A program made the translations under genes and the position numbers. 64,000 nt of DNA from Flavobacteriales bacterium (GTDB lineage Bacteria > Bacteroidota > Bacteroidia > Flavobacteriales_F > PHOS-HE28). The DNA is taken from assembly GCA_016710015.1 (NCBI GenBank), contig JADJLR010000006.1:1-64000 (forward strand), in the 5' to 3' direction. Below the pieces are notes generated by a model, which had not been told where the DNA came from, did no database searches, and saw only the letters and a program-made list of their open reading frames with translations. Each line of letters opens with the position of its first letter. Positions within the stretch are counted from its first letter, which is position 1. Positions 25,684 to 34,485 of the stretch are shown one piece after another.

Positions 25684-26784
25684 ATGGATCAGGGAACAAC
25701 AAGATCGCGCAGGACCGTGCTGGTGATGTACACCGAATTGGCACCGTACGTGCTCGCGTGCTTGAACGCTTTCGTGGAGCAAGCCAAGGTGGATATCCAT
25801 TTGGTACGCTGGCCGGTGAATGCAGAGGCACCCTTCGATCTGGATTTCCATCCGGCGATCACCGTGTACGATCGAAGCACCTTGAATGATGGACAATTGC
25901 TCGCGCTTGCATCGAGGATCTCGCCCGCACTGGTCATCACGAGCGGCTGGGTGGATAAGGGCTACTTGCGTGTGTGTCGATCGCTGCGCTCGCAAGGCGT
26001 TCCAACCGTGATGATCCTCGACACGGCGTGGCGCGGAACGCCAAAGCAGTGGTTGTCTGCCGCATTGGGTAGGCTTTGGATCCCGCGCACGTTCAGCCAT
26101 ACCTGGGCGACCGGGCAGCTACAAGCACACTATGCTAGCCGACTAGGATTTCCGGAACAGCGTGTTCTTACAGGCTTCTACGCTGCAGATACCGAGACCT
26201 ACACCCGAGCATTCCCTGGAGCGCGACAAGAACGTGCAGCGAAGTATCCGCATCATTTCATCTGCGTGGCCCGCTACATTCCAACGAAAGGCCAGCAAGT
26301 GCTGTGTGATGCGTTCGCGCAGTTGTGCGATGCCGACCAGGCTGGCGATTGGGAACTCCAACTGGTCGGTGTGGGCGAACAATTCGACCGCGTGCGGCAA
26401 AGTGCATCGGGCCGTCACCCACGGATCAAGCACCTTGGTTTCGTTCAGGCCGGGGAAATGCCCGCGCACTTGGAGCAAGCCGGGGTTGCCGTGCGACCGA
26501 GTCTCTATGAGCCTTGGGGTGTTGTGGTGCAGGAACACGCTTGCATCGGACTTCCACTTTTGTTGAGTGATGCCGTTGGTTCGGCCGAACGCTTCCTGGT
26601 GGACAATGGGGATCGACATCGCGCTGGTGATGTCGCCGACCTGAAGCGATCCTTGCGAACGATGATCGATCGATCCGACGAGGAATTGTTGCTTCTTGGT
26701 GATCGCTCGGCTGCATTGGGTGCGGCTTGGACACCTCAGCACTGGGCGTTGCAAGCTTCGGAATTACTTGAAGCAACGGCATGA
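25684..26784 (+). CDS. glycosyltransferase family 4
   Basis: About 366 residues from ATG 25684. The N-terminal Rossmann half begins TVLVMYTELAPYVLACLNAF, and the C-terminal half has the GT4 signature: HFICVARYIPTKGQQVLCDAF, then LGFVQAGEMPAHLEQAGVAV followed by RPSLYEPWGVVVQEHACIGLPLLLSDAVGS with the nucleotide-binding E..G..E pattern. GT4 enzymes transfer a sugar from a nucleotide donor with retention, here probably in surface polysaccharide synthesis. It is the first of four genes with overlaps of 4, 0 and 1 bases. Confidence 0.9.
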   Translation: MDQGTTRSRRTVLVMYTELAPYVLACLNAFVEQAKVDIHLVRWPVNAEAPFDLDFHPAITVYDRSTLNDGQLLALASRISPALVITSGWVDKGYLRVCRSLRSQGVPTVMILDTAWRGTPKQWLSAALGRLWIPRTFSHTWATGQLQAHYASRLGFPEQRVLTGFYAADTETYTRAFPGARQERAAKYPHHFICVARYIPTKGQQVLCDAFAQLCDADQAGDWELQLVGVGEQFDRVRQSASGRHPRIKHLGFVQAGEMPAHLEQAGVAVRPSLYEPWGVVVQEHACIGLPLLLSDAVGSAERFLVDNGDRHRAGDVADLKRSLRTMIDRSDEELLLLGDRSAALGAAWTPQHWALQASELLEATA

Positions 26785-27923
26785 GCAAGCCACAGGTCCT
26801 GGTCTTCATCGATTGGTACAAGCCCTATTTCAAGGCGGGTGGGCCGGTGCGCAGTATGGTGAACCTCGTTGACCATCTGGCCGATCGCATCGATTTCCAC
26901 ATCGTGACCGGTGATCGGGACTACATGGCAACCACGAACGAAGCCGATGTGCCGGTGGATCAATGGGTGAACGGGGAGTCCGGTGAACGAGTGATGTATG
27001 TTCCGCCGAGCAAGCGATCCACCGCGACGTGGAGGCAGTTGCTGAAGGAGAAGAAGATTGATGTGGTGTACATCAATGGCCTGTATTCCCGCTGGTCCAC
27101 CATCGTGCCGCTCTGGCTCCTGCGCGGTTCGAAACAACGGCGCATCGTTGCGGTGCGTGGCATGTTGGCTGCTGGCCCGATGAAGCAGAGCGCACTCAAG
27201 AAGCGACTCTTCCTCTTTGCTATGAAGGCGACGGGTTGCTTCAAGGGTGTGGAGTTCCAGGCAACGAATGATGAGGAAGCTCAGGACATCAAGCGATGGA
27301 TCGGTCCTCGTGTGAAGGTGCATCTGGTGCAGAACCTCGCACGTCGAACGGATCATGTTGCTGTGGATCCATTGTCGAAGATCCCAGGTGAATTGCGCTT
27401 GGTGAGCTTGGCGCGGATCGCCGAGGAGAAGAACACGCTCTACGCCATCGAACGCTTGGACGGGGTGAAAGGGCAAGTGCGTTTCGATCTCTACGGAACG
27501 GTGTACGACGAAGCCTATTTCGAACGATGCAAAGCAGCCATTGCTCGACTGCCAGCGAGCGTGGATGTGCAATGGCATGGACAACTGCCCCAAGAAGAAG
27601 GAGCCGGTGTCCTCTCAAAGTCCCATGCGCTCTTCATGCCCAGCGTCGGGGAGAACTTCGGACACACCATGTTGGAAGCCCTCAGTGTTGGAAGACCCTT
27701 GTTGATCAGTGACCGCACTCCATGGCGTGATCTCCAAGCTTCACAGGCCGGATGGGATCTGCCATTGGAAGCACCGGAACGATTCACTGCGGCCATTCAA
27801 CAGCTCGTGGACATGGAGCAGGATCCCTACACTGGACTCGTGAACGGCGCATTGGCGATCGGTTCCCGATATTTGAACGATCCCGCGCCGATCGAGCGCA
27901 GTTATGCGATGTTCATAGGTTAA
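26781..27923 (+). CDS. glycosyltransferase family 4
   Basis: A 380-residue GT4 enzyme overlapping the previous gene by four bases. The N-terminus VLVFIDWYKPYFKAGGPVRSMVNLV is characteristic of this group (KAGGPVRS loop), and the C-terminus has LRLVSLARIAEEKNTLYAIER, then VQWHGQLPQEEGAGVL and HALFMPSVGENFGHTMLEALSVGRPLLIS, with the E-x7-E catalytic pattern. It is likely to act after or before the neighbouring GT4 on the same oligosaccharide. Confidence 0.9.
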   Translation: MSKPQVLVFIDWYKPYFKAGGPVRSMVNLVDHLADRIDFHIVTGDRDYMATTNEADVPVDQWVNGESGERVMYVPPSKRSTATWRQLLKEKKIDVVYINGLYSRWSTIVPLWLLRGSKQRRIVAVRGMLAAGPMKQSALKKRLFLFAMKATGCFKGVEFQATNDEEAQDIKRWIGPRVKVHLVQNLARRTDHVAVDPLSKIPGELRLVSLARIAEEKNTLYAIERLDGVKGQVRFDLYGTVYDEAYFERCKAAIARLPASVDVQWHGQLPQEEGAGVLSKSHALFMPSVGENFGHTMLEALSVGRPLLISDRTPWRDLQASQAGWDLPLEAPERFTAAIQQLVDMEQDPYTGLVNGALAIGSRYLNDPAPIERSYAMFIG

Positions 27924-27924
27924 G

Positions 27925-28482
27925 ATGCGCAAACAAGTCGACCTCAGTCGCTTCGATAATTCCACTAGTTTCCATCCCGGTGCGGGTGTGGTGAAACGCA
28001 TGCTGTGGTACTTCATGAACGCGCTCTTCTTCATCAATCCAGCCTTTCCTTTCCGTTCACCCAAACCATTCCTGTTGCGCTTGTTCGGCGCGAAAGTGGG
28101 AAAGGGTGTGGTGATCCATCCCGGTGTCAACATCAAGTTCCCATGGCGCCTTTCCATCGGCGACCACAGCTGGATCGGCCAACGCGTTTGGCTGGACAAC
28201 TTGGATCAACTCACGATCGGCAACAACGTAGTGATCAGTCAAGGTGCCCTGATCATCCAAGGCAGTCACGATTACAAACGGATCGATTACCCGACCTACA
28301 GCAAACCCGTGGTGCTGGAAGATGGATCATGGATCGGGGCCGGTGCTATCGTGACACTGGGCATAACGGTCCGCTCGCATGCTGTGCTGGCTGTGGGCAG
28401 CGTGGCTACGAAGGATCTGGAGGCCTACACCATTTACCAAGGCAATCCTGCTCTACCGGTGCGGGAGCGGGTCGTGCTGTGA
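27925..28482 (+). CDS. WcaF-like hexapeptide-repeat acetyltransferase
   Basis: A 185-residue protein with left-handed beta-helix hexapeptide repeats (VVIHPGVNIKFPW; LTIGNNVVISQGALII; GSWIGAGAIVTLGITV; HAVLAVGSVATKDLEAY) and the active-site-like QGSHDYKR. The N-terminal VDLSRFDNSTSFHPGAG is typical of the WcaF branch, which O-acetylates sugars of exopolysaccharides such as colanic acid using acetyl-CoA. It follows the GT4 gene by one base. Confidence 0.9.
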   Translation: MRKQVDLSRFDNSTSFHPGAGVVKRMLWYFMNALFFINPAFPFRSPKPFLLRLFGAKVGKGVVIHPGVNIKFPWRLSIGDHSWIGQRVWLDNLDQLTIGNNVVISQGALIIQGSHDYKRIDYPTYSKPVVLEDGSWIGAGAIVTLGITVRSHAVLAVGSVATKDLEAYTIYQGNPALPVRERVVL

Positions 28483-29228
28483 TGAAGGTTTCCCTGATCA
28501 CGGTCTGTTACAACGCAGGGCCGGTCCTTGCCGAAACACTCAACAGTGTGTTGGAGCAGACGCATCCCGACATCGAGGTGATCGTGGTGGACGGCGCGAG
28601 CTCCGATGGTACGACCGATATCCTGGAACGCTATCTACCGCGATTGGATCATTGCATCAGCGAACCCGATAAGGGGATCTACGATGCCATGAACAAGGGC
28701 CTGAAGGTCGCTACCGGCGATGTGATCGGCTTCGTCAACGCCGGTGATCTGTTGATGACACCCGAGGTCATCGCGCAGGTGGTAGCTGCATTCGAACGTG
28801 ATCGGGTCGATGCGGTCTACGGCGACATCATCATGGTGGACGAGAACGACATCACCCAAGTGAAACGCACATGGCGCAGCGGAGGCTACGACAGGGAACG
28901 CTTCCGTCAAGGCTGGATGCCACCGCACATTGCTACGTTCATCCGGAGATCGGCCTATGACAAGTTCGGCCACTTCAATACGGACCTGCGTATCGCTGCC
29001 GATTACGAGATCCTCTTCCGCTTTTTGTACAAACACAGTTTACCGACGGTCCACCTACCGGAGATCCTCGTACGCTTCCGGCTCGGAGGCATGAGCAATG
29101 GGAGCGTGAAGCACGTGCTCAAAGCGAATACCGAAGTGCGCCGATCTTGGGGCCTCAACGGCTTTCAGGCGCCTCCCTTGCTGGTCACGCGCAAGTTGTG
29201 GAGCAAGGTGATGCAGTTCTTCCATTGA
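28482..29228 (+). CDS. glycosyltransferase family 2
   Basis: A 248-residue GT-A enzyme. The start MKVSLITVCYNAGPVL overlaps the acetyltransferase stop by one base (TGATG). Motifs: EVIVVDGASSDGTTDIL (first aspartates), SEPDKGIYDAMNKGLKVATGD, GFVNAGDLL (the DxD-equivalent is AGD) and the acceptor-site FIRRSAYDKFGHFNTDLRIAADYEI. The sequence type matches the WcaE/WcaA-like group of colanic-acid transferases. An open frame extends upstream to 28005 but only as a shadow of the acetyltransferase gene. Confidence 0.92.
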   Translation: MKVSLITVCYNAGPVLAETLNSVLEQTHPDIEVIVVDGASSDGTTDILERYLPRLDHCISEPDKGIYDAMNKGLKVATGDVIGFVNAGDLLMTPEVIAQVVAAFERDRVDAVYGDIIMVDENDITQVKRTWRSGGYDRERFRQGWMPPHIATFIRRSAYDKFGHFNTDLRIAADYEILFRFLYKHSLPTVHLPEILVRFRLGGMSNGSVKHVLKANTEVRRSWGLNGFQAPPLLVTRKLWSKVMQFFH

Positions 29229-29231
29229 GCG

Positions 29232-29564
29232 TCAGCGTTGCGCATGGGTGTGTGCCACGCGCAAGGCACGCTCGAACGCCTTCAGTGACAGCTTGCTGAA
29301 TTCCGCAATGGTGGCACCCTTCGCCCCCCACTTGGTCGGATGTGGCCGGAAGGCTTCGGAATTCGACGCGATGACCTCGGTCTGGAGATCCACGTCCAGC
29401 ATCAATACCGCATGGCCTTCATCCAACCACAAGGTCATTAGGGTTCGGCCCGGTTTGCCACCGGCATGCTTCGGAGCCAGACGGTACGCAGGTTTTCCGA
29501 AGTGGTCGTACTCTTCCACATTCGCCATGGACAAGGCGAGTTGACGTGCGTCTTCCACGTGCAT
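29232..29564 (-). CDS. MmcQ/YjbR family protein
   Basis: A 110-residue protein with the compact alpha/beta fold of YjbR, containing YDHFGKPAYRL, TLMTLWLDEGHAVLML and FRPHPTKWGAKGATI at the expected places. The family includes DNA-binding-like proteins of unclear function. It is convergent with the polysaccharide operon, separated by three bases. Confidence 0.85.
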   Translation of the reverse strand: MHVEDARQLALSMANVEEYDHFGKPAYRLAPKHAGGKPGRTLMTLWLDEGHAVLMLDVDLQTEVIASNSEAFRPHPTKWGAKGATIAEFSKLSLKAFERALRVAHTHAQR

Positions 29565-29665
29565 GTACGAAAGCTATTCAGTCGGCCCGGATCTCATAGT
29601 CGCCGAAGTGTTGGACATCAAGTTGGCTCGTTTGCTTCCAAGATACCGTTGGCAAATTGTTGCCA

Positions 29666-29893
29666 CTACTTCTTCGGTGCCGCCTTCTTGGCCCCTTTCT
29701 TCTTTGGGGCTGCCTTAGGCAATGCTGCCTTTTTCGCGGCTGCCACTGCACGGACGCCTGCTGCGATCTTCTTCGCCTTGGCCACTTTGCGTTTCGCACG
29801 CGTATCACTGCTCTTTGCTACCGTGATCTTCGTGGTATTCTTTCCGCTGCGACGTGCTGCTCTCTTGGTGGTCATCTTCGTTCGTTTGGGCAC
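29666..29893 (-). CDS. lysine/alanine-rich histone H1-like protein
   Basis: A 75-residue protein in which almost half of the residues are K, R or A (TKRAARRSGKNTTKITVAKS; RAKRKVAKAKKIAAGVRAVA; KKAALPKAAPKKKGAKKAAP). It resembles the C-terminal tail of histone H1 and the Hc1-like nucleoid proteins of several bacteria. It should bind DNA by charge and condense the nucleoid. Start may be GTG 29893 or ATG 29875. Low complexity makes homology claims weak, but the single frame with such composition in a GC-rich genome is convincing. Confidence 0.7.
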   Translation of the reverse strand: MPKRTKMTTKRAARRSGKNTTKITVAKSSDTRAKRKVAKAKKIAAGVRAVAAAKKAALPKAAPKKKGAKKAAPKK

Positions 29894-30019
29894 AAGCTAG
29901 GTCTCTTTCCGGTGAGGTCAACATTCCTGCATTGGATTGCGGTGTCAAGAGCTCATCCGTCAGGTCCCACTATTCGATGCGACCACATGACCACAGCAAC
30001 ACTTTGGAACACCGTGAAC

Positions 30020-30523
30020 ATGACCGATCGCACCACCTCACATTCGAACCGACACCGCATCATTCGCTTGGTGTTGCTTGCTGTTCTGGCCATCGCCTTC
30101 ATTGGCGGCGGCTATGCGTATTACCTGTTCAACATGCCACATCGGGATGTGCAGCGAACGGCGACCGACGCAAGGATCGATGCTGCCACCTTGGTGAAGG
30201 AGTTCCTGGATGATGCCGCAGCCTCCAATTCGAAATACCTCGGGGCCGAAGGTGAAGGCAAAGTGTTGGAGGTGACCGGCACCATAGAACAAGTGGACAA
30301 AGACCTCAATGAACGAGCTGTCGTGGTACTTCGGAATGGTGACATGCAGGCCGCTATTCGATGCACCTTCAGCGAAAGCACGAATGCCGAGGCCCTTGAA
30401 CTTCTGGTCGGCACGAACGTCGCGATAAAAGGCGTGATCCGTGCCGGTGCCTCCTTCGACCCGGACCTCGAACTGTATGAGGATATTGTCCTAGAGCAAT
30501 GCGCCATGGTCGAGCCTCAATGA
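30020..30523 (+). CDS. tRNA_anti-like (OB-fold) membrane-anchored protein
   Basis: About 167 residues, with a single N-terminal membrane anchor (IIRLVLLAVLAIAFIGGGYAYY) and an OB-fold-like domain (VLEVTGTIEQVDKDLNERAVVVL...AIRCTFSEST...VGTNVAIKGVIRAGASFD...IVLEQCAMVE), the pattern of the tRNA_anti-like family in Bacteroidota. Function unknown. ATG 29987 is an alternative start. The YceI gene follows 35 bases later, so the two may form an operon. Confidence 0.75.
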   Translation: MTDRTTSHSNRHRIIRLVLLAVLAIAFIGGGYAYYLFNMPHRDVQRTATDARIDAATLVKEFLDDAAASNSKYLGAEGEGKVLEVTGTIEQVDKDLNERAVVVLRNGDMQAAIRCTFSESTNAEALELLVGTNVAIKGVIRAGASFDPDLELYEDIVLEQCAMVEPQ

Positions 30524-30558
30524 ACACCAACATCACGAACCTGATCCATAACATATCC

Positions 30559-31119
30559 ATGAAAACCACGAAACTTCTTTTCCTCGCCGCGCTTCCGATC
30601 GCTCTAGCATTCACTACCCTAACAGGCAAGTACGTGAGTCGTGCAGTACATACCGAGTTCTTCTCTAGCACACCTGCGGAGGACATCCGTGCGAACAACT
30701 ACGCAGGCACGGGTACCATCGATCCAGCTACAGGCAGCGTGGCCTTCAGCATACCTATGCAGAGCTTCGAGTTCGAAAAGGCACTGATGCAGAAACACTT
30801 CAACTCGGCGGATTTCCTGGATACGCAGGCTTTCCCGAAGGCCAAATTCAAAGGGACCATCTCCAACATCAAAACGATGGATCTGAATACCAATGGTTCC
30901 TATCCGGCGCAAGTGGAAGGCGAGATGACGATCAAGGACAAGACGAACCCGGTGTCAGCCAAAGGGACGATCACCGTGAAGGATGGTAAACTGTCCATCG
31001 AGAGCAAGTTCCCGATCACGCTGGCAGAATATGGTGTCGCCTTCCAGAAAGGGAAGCCTTCTACCAATGTGGCCAAGACGGTGGAGGTCACTGTGAACGG
31101 AGATTTCGCAGTAGAATGA
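30559..31119 (+). CDS. YceI family periplasmic lipid-binding protein
   Basis: 186 residues with a signal peptide (LLFLAALPIALAFTTLTG) and the lipocalin-like YceI barrel (HTEFFSSTPAEDIRANNYAG; FEKALMQKHFNSADFLDTQAFPKAKFKG; EGEMTIKDKTNPVSAKGTI). The phrase KHFNSADFLDTQAFPKA is close to the YceI consensus DxHLrs.dFfd...P. It probably binds isoprenoids or fatty acids in the periplasm. A strong hairpin follows. Confidence 0.9.
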   Translation: MKTTKLLFLAALPIALAFTTLTGKYVSRAVHTEFFSSTPAEDIRANNYAGTGTIDPATGSVAFSIPMQSFEFEKALMQKHFNSADFLDTQAFPKAKFKGTISNIKTMDLNTNGSYPAQVEGEMTIKDKTNPVSAKGTITVKDGKLSIESKFPITLAEYGVAFQKGKPSTNVAKTVEVTVNGDFAVE

Positions 31120-31150
31120 TCGGTCACGTGTAGATACTTGGATCGCACTG

Positions 31151-31200
31151 AACAAGGTCGAGTCGCAAGGTCCAAAGGACGCTTGTGGCTCGACCTTGTT
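31151..31200 (+). terminator. hairpin terminator after yceI
   Basis: AACAAGGTCGAG (31151-31162) pairs with CTCGACCTTGTT (31189-31200), followed by GCTTTTCTCC. Twelve base pairs with a T-rich tail. Confidence 0.75.
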
Positions 31201-31289
31201 GCTTTTCTCCCAAAGAATCACAAAAGCATACAGTCGCTTGTTCAACTTCGTTCCTGATCTTGGCCCTAGCACCAAACCGGGTTCCACCA

Positions 31290-32675
31290 ATGACCACCAT
31301 TCCACCCACACCGCCTTATGATCCGACCATACCTTCCGTTCCACCTCCTTCGCGCATGGGGTGGATGCGGCGTTCGCTCACTTTCCGCGCCATTGTGGTC
31401 GGGATACTCATCCTCTTGCTCCTGATCCCGTTGGGCATGGTGCGCGACCTGATCCGCGAACGAGCCGATCGAAAGCAGGAAGCCGAGGCGGGCATCAGTG
31501 CCGATTGGGGAGGAGCACAGACCATAACTGGACCGGTGATCGATGTGCCATACGAGGTCATGGTACGTGTGCCCAATGGGAACGGAGGGTTCGAGAACCG
31601 GATGGAAACACGGTATGCGCACTTCCTCCCGGAAAAGCTCATCGCCGATGCCACGTTGGAGCCTTATAAGAAGCATCGTGGCATCTACGAGGTCGCTGTC
31701 TATGGCAGCCAGACCCACCTCTCCGGAAGCTTTGCGCCTCTGCATGATCAGCGATCGAGCAGCGAACATGCGTTGCAATGGGAGAAGGCATCGCTCGTTC
31801 TCGGGATCAGTGATCTGCGGAGCATCAAGGAACAGGTGACCATGCGCATCGGCGATCGCACGGTGCAATTCGAGCCTGGCATGTCGAATACGGATATCGC
31901 ATCCAATGGCTTAAGCGCGCCGTTCCAGCTGGACAGCACTCAACTGGGGCTAGCCATGGACTTCGATGCACAGCTGACCATCAACGGCAGTGGGAGTTAC
32001 AACCTCGTACCCGTGGGGAAGGTCACGCGTGCGACGTGCAAGAGCTCGTGGAAGGATCCCAGCTACCAAGGTGCCTTCTTGCCCGATCCACCGGATAGTA
32101 CCGCTGATCCCAAGAACGGACTGGATGCGCACTGGACCGTCCTTCACCTCAACCGTCCCTATCCGCAGGAATTCACAGGCAACATGAATGGAGCCATCGA
32201 GGGCACGGCCTTCGGTGTACGCTTGATGCAGCCCGTGGATGAGTACCACAAGAACGAACGCGCCAGCAAGTACGGGCTGATGCTCATCGTGCTGATCTTC
32301 CTGGTGTTCTTCTTTGTGGAAGTGTTGCAGGAATTGCGGATCCATCCGATCCAATACCTACTGGTCGGTTTTGCCCTGTGCATCTTCTACACCTTGCTCA
32401 TCGCCATCAGCGAACACTTGGGTTTTGCGAAGGCCTACATCATTTCTGCGGTAGCAGTGATCAGCTTGGTGGTGCTCTATGCAAACAGCGTGTTCCAGGT
32501 CAAGCGTGCCTCGCAGCTCTTGGGCCTGATCATGTTGTTGGTCTTCGGCTTCATGTTCGCCCTGATCCACCAACAGGACTACGCCCTGCTCTTCGGTAGC
32601 ATCGGTCTATTCATCACTCTGGCACTGGTGATGTGGGTGAGCCGACGCATCGATTGGAACGGAACGAAGGAGTAG
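31290..32675 (+). CDS. creD: CreD-like inner-membrane protein
   Basis: About 461 residues with the start MTTIPPTPPYDPTIPSVPPP, one N-terminal helix, a large periplasmic domain and a block of about five C-terminal membrane helices (YGLMLIVLIFLVFFFVEVLQ onward). The conserved CreD features TITGPVIDVPYE, LPEKLIADATLEP and RGIYEVAVYGSQTHLSGSF are clear, as is the LHPIQYLLVGFALCIFYTLLIAISEHLGF-type segment. CreD proteins are linked to envelope stress and beta-lactam or colicin response in other bacteria; function here is unproven. A hairpin (GGGCCAC/GTGGCCC, 32699-32722) follows. Confidence 0.88.
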   Translation: MTTIPPTPPYDPTIPSVPPPSRMGWMRRSLTFRAIVVGILILLLLIPLGMVRDLIRERADRKQEAEAGISADWGGAQTITGPVIDVPYEVMVRVPNGNGGFENRMETRYAHFLPEKLIADATLEPYKKHRGIYEVAVYGSQTHLSGSFAPLHDQRSSSEHALQWEKASLVLGISDLRSIKEQVTMRIGDRTVQFEPGMSNTDIASNGLSAPFQLDSTQLGLAMDFDAQLTINGSGSYNLVPVGKVTRATCKSSWKDPSYQGAFLPDPPDSTADPKNGLDAHWTVLHLNRPYPQEFTGNMNGAIEGTAFGVRLMQPVDEYHKNERASKYGLMLIVLIFLVFFFVEVLQELRIHPIQYLLVGFALCIFYTLLIAISEHLGFAKAYIISAVAVISLVVLYANSVFQVKRASQLLGLIMLLVFGFMFALIHQQDYALLFGSIGLFITLALVMWVSRRIDWNGTKE

Positions 32676-32698
32676 GGGAGCCGATCGATCAACGGACC

Positions 32699-32722
32699 GG
32701 GCCACTTCTTTCGAGGTGGCCC
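32699..32722 (+). terminator. hairpin terminator after creD
   Basis: GGGCCAC (32699-32705) and GTGGCCC (32716-32722) followed by TTGTTCTT. It lies only nine bases before the next start codon. Confidence 0.6.
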
Positions 32723-32731
32723 TTGTTCTTG

Positions 32732-34213
32732 ATGGACCGGTCAACCTTTGCGGGCATTCTTCCGTACCAAGGTGCCGTGCGTGCTCTCCTTTTCACATGC
32801 GTGGCCGTAGTGGCCTTTTCTGCCAGCGCTCAAGAACGCTACGGTATCGCCCACAGCAACTTTGGGGGTACCGATATCGCCTACCTCAATCCTGCCCGTA
32901 CCGCTGGCCAATGGCCCTACGCCGATATCCGCATCGCGGGTGCCGATGCCTTTGCTTGGAACAGCCTCGTGGCTTGGTCCGATCGGGATCAGAGCCTAGT
33001 TGGTGAATTGCGTGATCGATCCACATCGACCACTCCTGGCCGAGTCGTACTGCGCAGCAGTGATCTCGCTCGAACGCACCGGGCCACTGTACAGGCGGCG
33101 GTGCTCGGGCCGGCCGTGTCTCTTGCTTTGGGGCGCGGAACCATCGGACTCGGGATCCGATCGCGTGCGCATGTGAGCGCTTCTGGTGTTTCGGAAGAAC
33201 TGGGCAATTTCATCTATCAAGGGTTCAACTACGCGCCACAAGTTGGTGTGCGCTATCGCGATCAAGGAGTGAGGGTACTTGGTGCGGCGTGGACGGAGTT
33301 CAGTGCGAACTATGCCCACATCATCCGTGCAGAAGGCTTCAGTTTCATCAGCGTTGGGGTCGGTATGCGATACAACCTCGGGCATTCCGCTGGTGCATTC
33401 CAATTCACGGATCTGGATTATACGGTAGTGGACACGGCGCAACTCATCATCCACGAGGCAACTGCGCGCTATGGAGTAGCACAACCTGCTGTCCGCGCTG
33501 GTTCAGGCTGGGGGGCTGATCTGGGCATGGTCTACGAGCGCACCTTGGATGAGGCGGATGGCTATTTCCCCCATCAAGGGGCATCTGGCTGCACACCCAT
33601 ACGCTATCGTTACCGCATCGGTGTTTCACTGATCGATCTGGGCGGCATCCGATTCCGCAATGCCGAAGCCGGTACTATTTCTGCAGGGTCCTTGACGATA
33701 CCTGATCACGAACACATTCCGGTGCAGGGTGTGAGCGATCTGGATAGTTTGCTTTCCACGACCACGCAATGGTCACGATCAACGGAGTTCGCCATTGGTC
33801 TACCCACCGCGATCTCACTTCAATACGACCAGCGTATCGTGGATCATGCCTATATCGCTTTCGCCGCCGTGCAGAATCTGGCTGGTCGCAGCTCCTTGCG
33901 CTTGCGACGTGCCAACAGCCTTGCCATCACACCCCGGTTCGAAACGCGCTATTTCGAAGCCGCTCTTCCCGTGGTTCTGCACGAGTACGCCATCACACGA
34001 CCGTCCATTGGTTTCATGCTTCGGCTCAACGGTCTGGTCATCGGGTCCGATCATATCCTGCCCTTCGTGAGCAAGGCCGATGTGTATGCCCTCGATGTGT
34101 ATGCCCGCCTGCGCATCATGCTCTTCCGCAGCCCGGCTTGCAAGGGGAAGCGCTCGTCGAAGAAGCACCGTAGCGGCAGCAAGGACATGGTACCTTGTGT
34201 ATTCCCCAAGTAA
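32732..34213 (+). CDS. DUF5723-like outer-membrane protein
   Basis: About 493 residues, with a signal peptide (LLFTCVAVVAFSASAQ) and then the start typical of the family: YGIAHSNFGGTDIAYLNPARTAGQ. The rest is a beta barrel of alternating short strands and glycine turns (LGIGSRAHVSASGVSEELGNF-type segments, WGADLGMVYERTLDEADGYF) resembling PorP-like and DUF5723 barrels. Function unknown. The C-terminus SSKKHRSGSKDMVPCVFPK is unusually basic for a barrel; an RNA hairpin or element lies right after it. Confidence 0.75.
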   Translation: MDRSTFAGILPYQGAVRALLFTCVAVVAFSASAQERYGIAHSNFGGTDIAYLNPARTAGQWPYADIRIAGADAFAWNSLVAWSDRDQSLVGELRDRSTSTTPGRVVLRSSDLARTHRATVQAAVLGPAVSLALGRGTIGLGIRSRAHVSASGVSEELGNFIYQGFNYAPQVGVRYRDQGVRVLGAAWTEFSANYAHIIRAEGFSFISVGVGMRYNLGHSAGAFQFTDLDYTVVDTAQLIIHEATARYGVAQPAVRAGSGWGADLGMVYERTLDEADGYFPHQGASGCTPIRYRYRIGVSLIDLGGIRFRNAEAGTISAGSLTIPDHEHIPVQGVSDLDSLLSTTTQWSRSTEFAIGLPTAISLQYDQRIVDHAYIAFAAVQNLAGRSSLRLRRANSLAITPRFETRYFEAALPVVLHEYAITRPSIGFMLRLNGLVIGSDHILPFVSKADVYALDVYARLRIMLFRSPACKGKRSSKKHRSGSKDMVPCVFPK

Positions 34214-34215
34214 TG

Positions 34216-34372
34216 CCAATTCGCACTAAGGCTTAGGCCGATCTGCTCGCGCTTTCTCCGCATGGCTTCTCCGTCGAGATCGTTCCATAACTCTGGGTAT
34301 GCAACGACCTCGCCGTATTGCCATGCGCAAAGATCACTTCCCATCTCTACCCTATGCCTTAGTGCGAAATGG
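34216..34372. mobile_element. 157-bp element with terminal inverted repeats (MITE-like)
   Basis: CCAATTCGCACTAAGGC (34216-34232) and GCCTTAGTGCGAAATGG (34356-34372) are inverted copies of each other over 17 bases with one mismatch. Between them lie 123 bases that could encode only a fragment (YGEVVAYPELWNDLDGEAMR on the minus strand). The left end begins three bases after the DUF5723 stop codon. Short inverted ends with a non-coding middle are the layout of a miniature transposon or of a palindromic repeat. No target-site duplication is evident. Confidence 0.45.
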
Positions 34373-34485
34373 TATAAGGTGCCGTTCGTGGTCGTTGGAT
34401 GATCCGAACGACTGCTGGCGCAAATGATCCGTTGGATCCGATCGGGTAAGACATCCTTCTGGTGTGTCCGATCGGGGTCTTTCGC

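Noticed and set aside
25335..25889. Plus-strand open frame overlapping the DUF2306-like and GT4 genes
   Set aside because: It lies in a shadow frame of two well supported genes and has atypical composition.
28005..28481. Upstream extension of the GT2 open frame
   Set aside because: The added residues are an out-of-frame reading of the WcaF gene; the GT2 motif starts at 28482.
34051..34344. Minus-strand reading through the 157-bp element as a GIY-YIG nuclease or transposase
   Set aside because: The segment has no GIY...YIG motif and is only a short fragment; a mobile-element origin is not proven by it.
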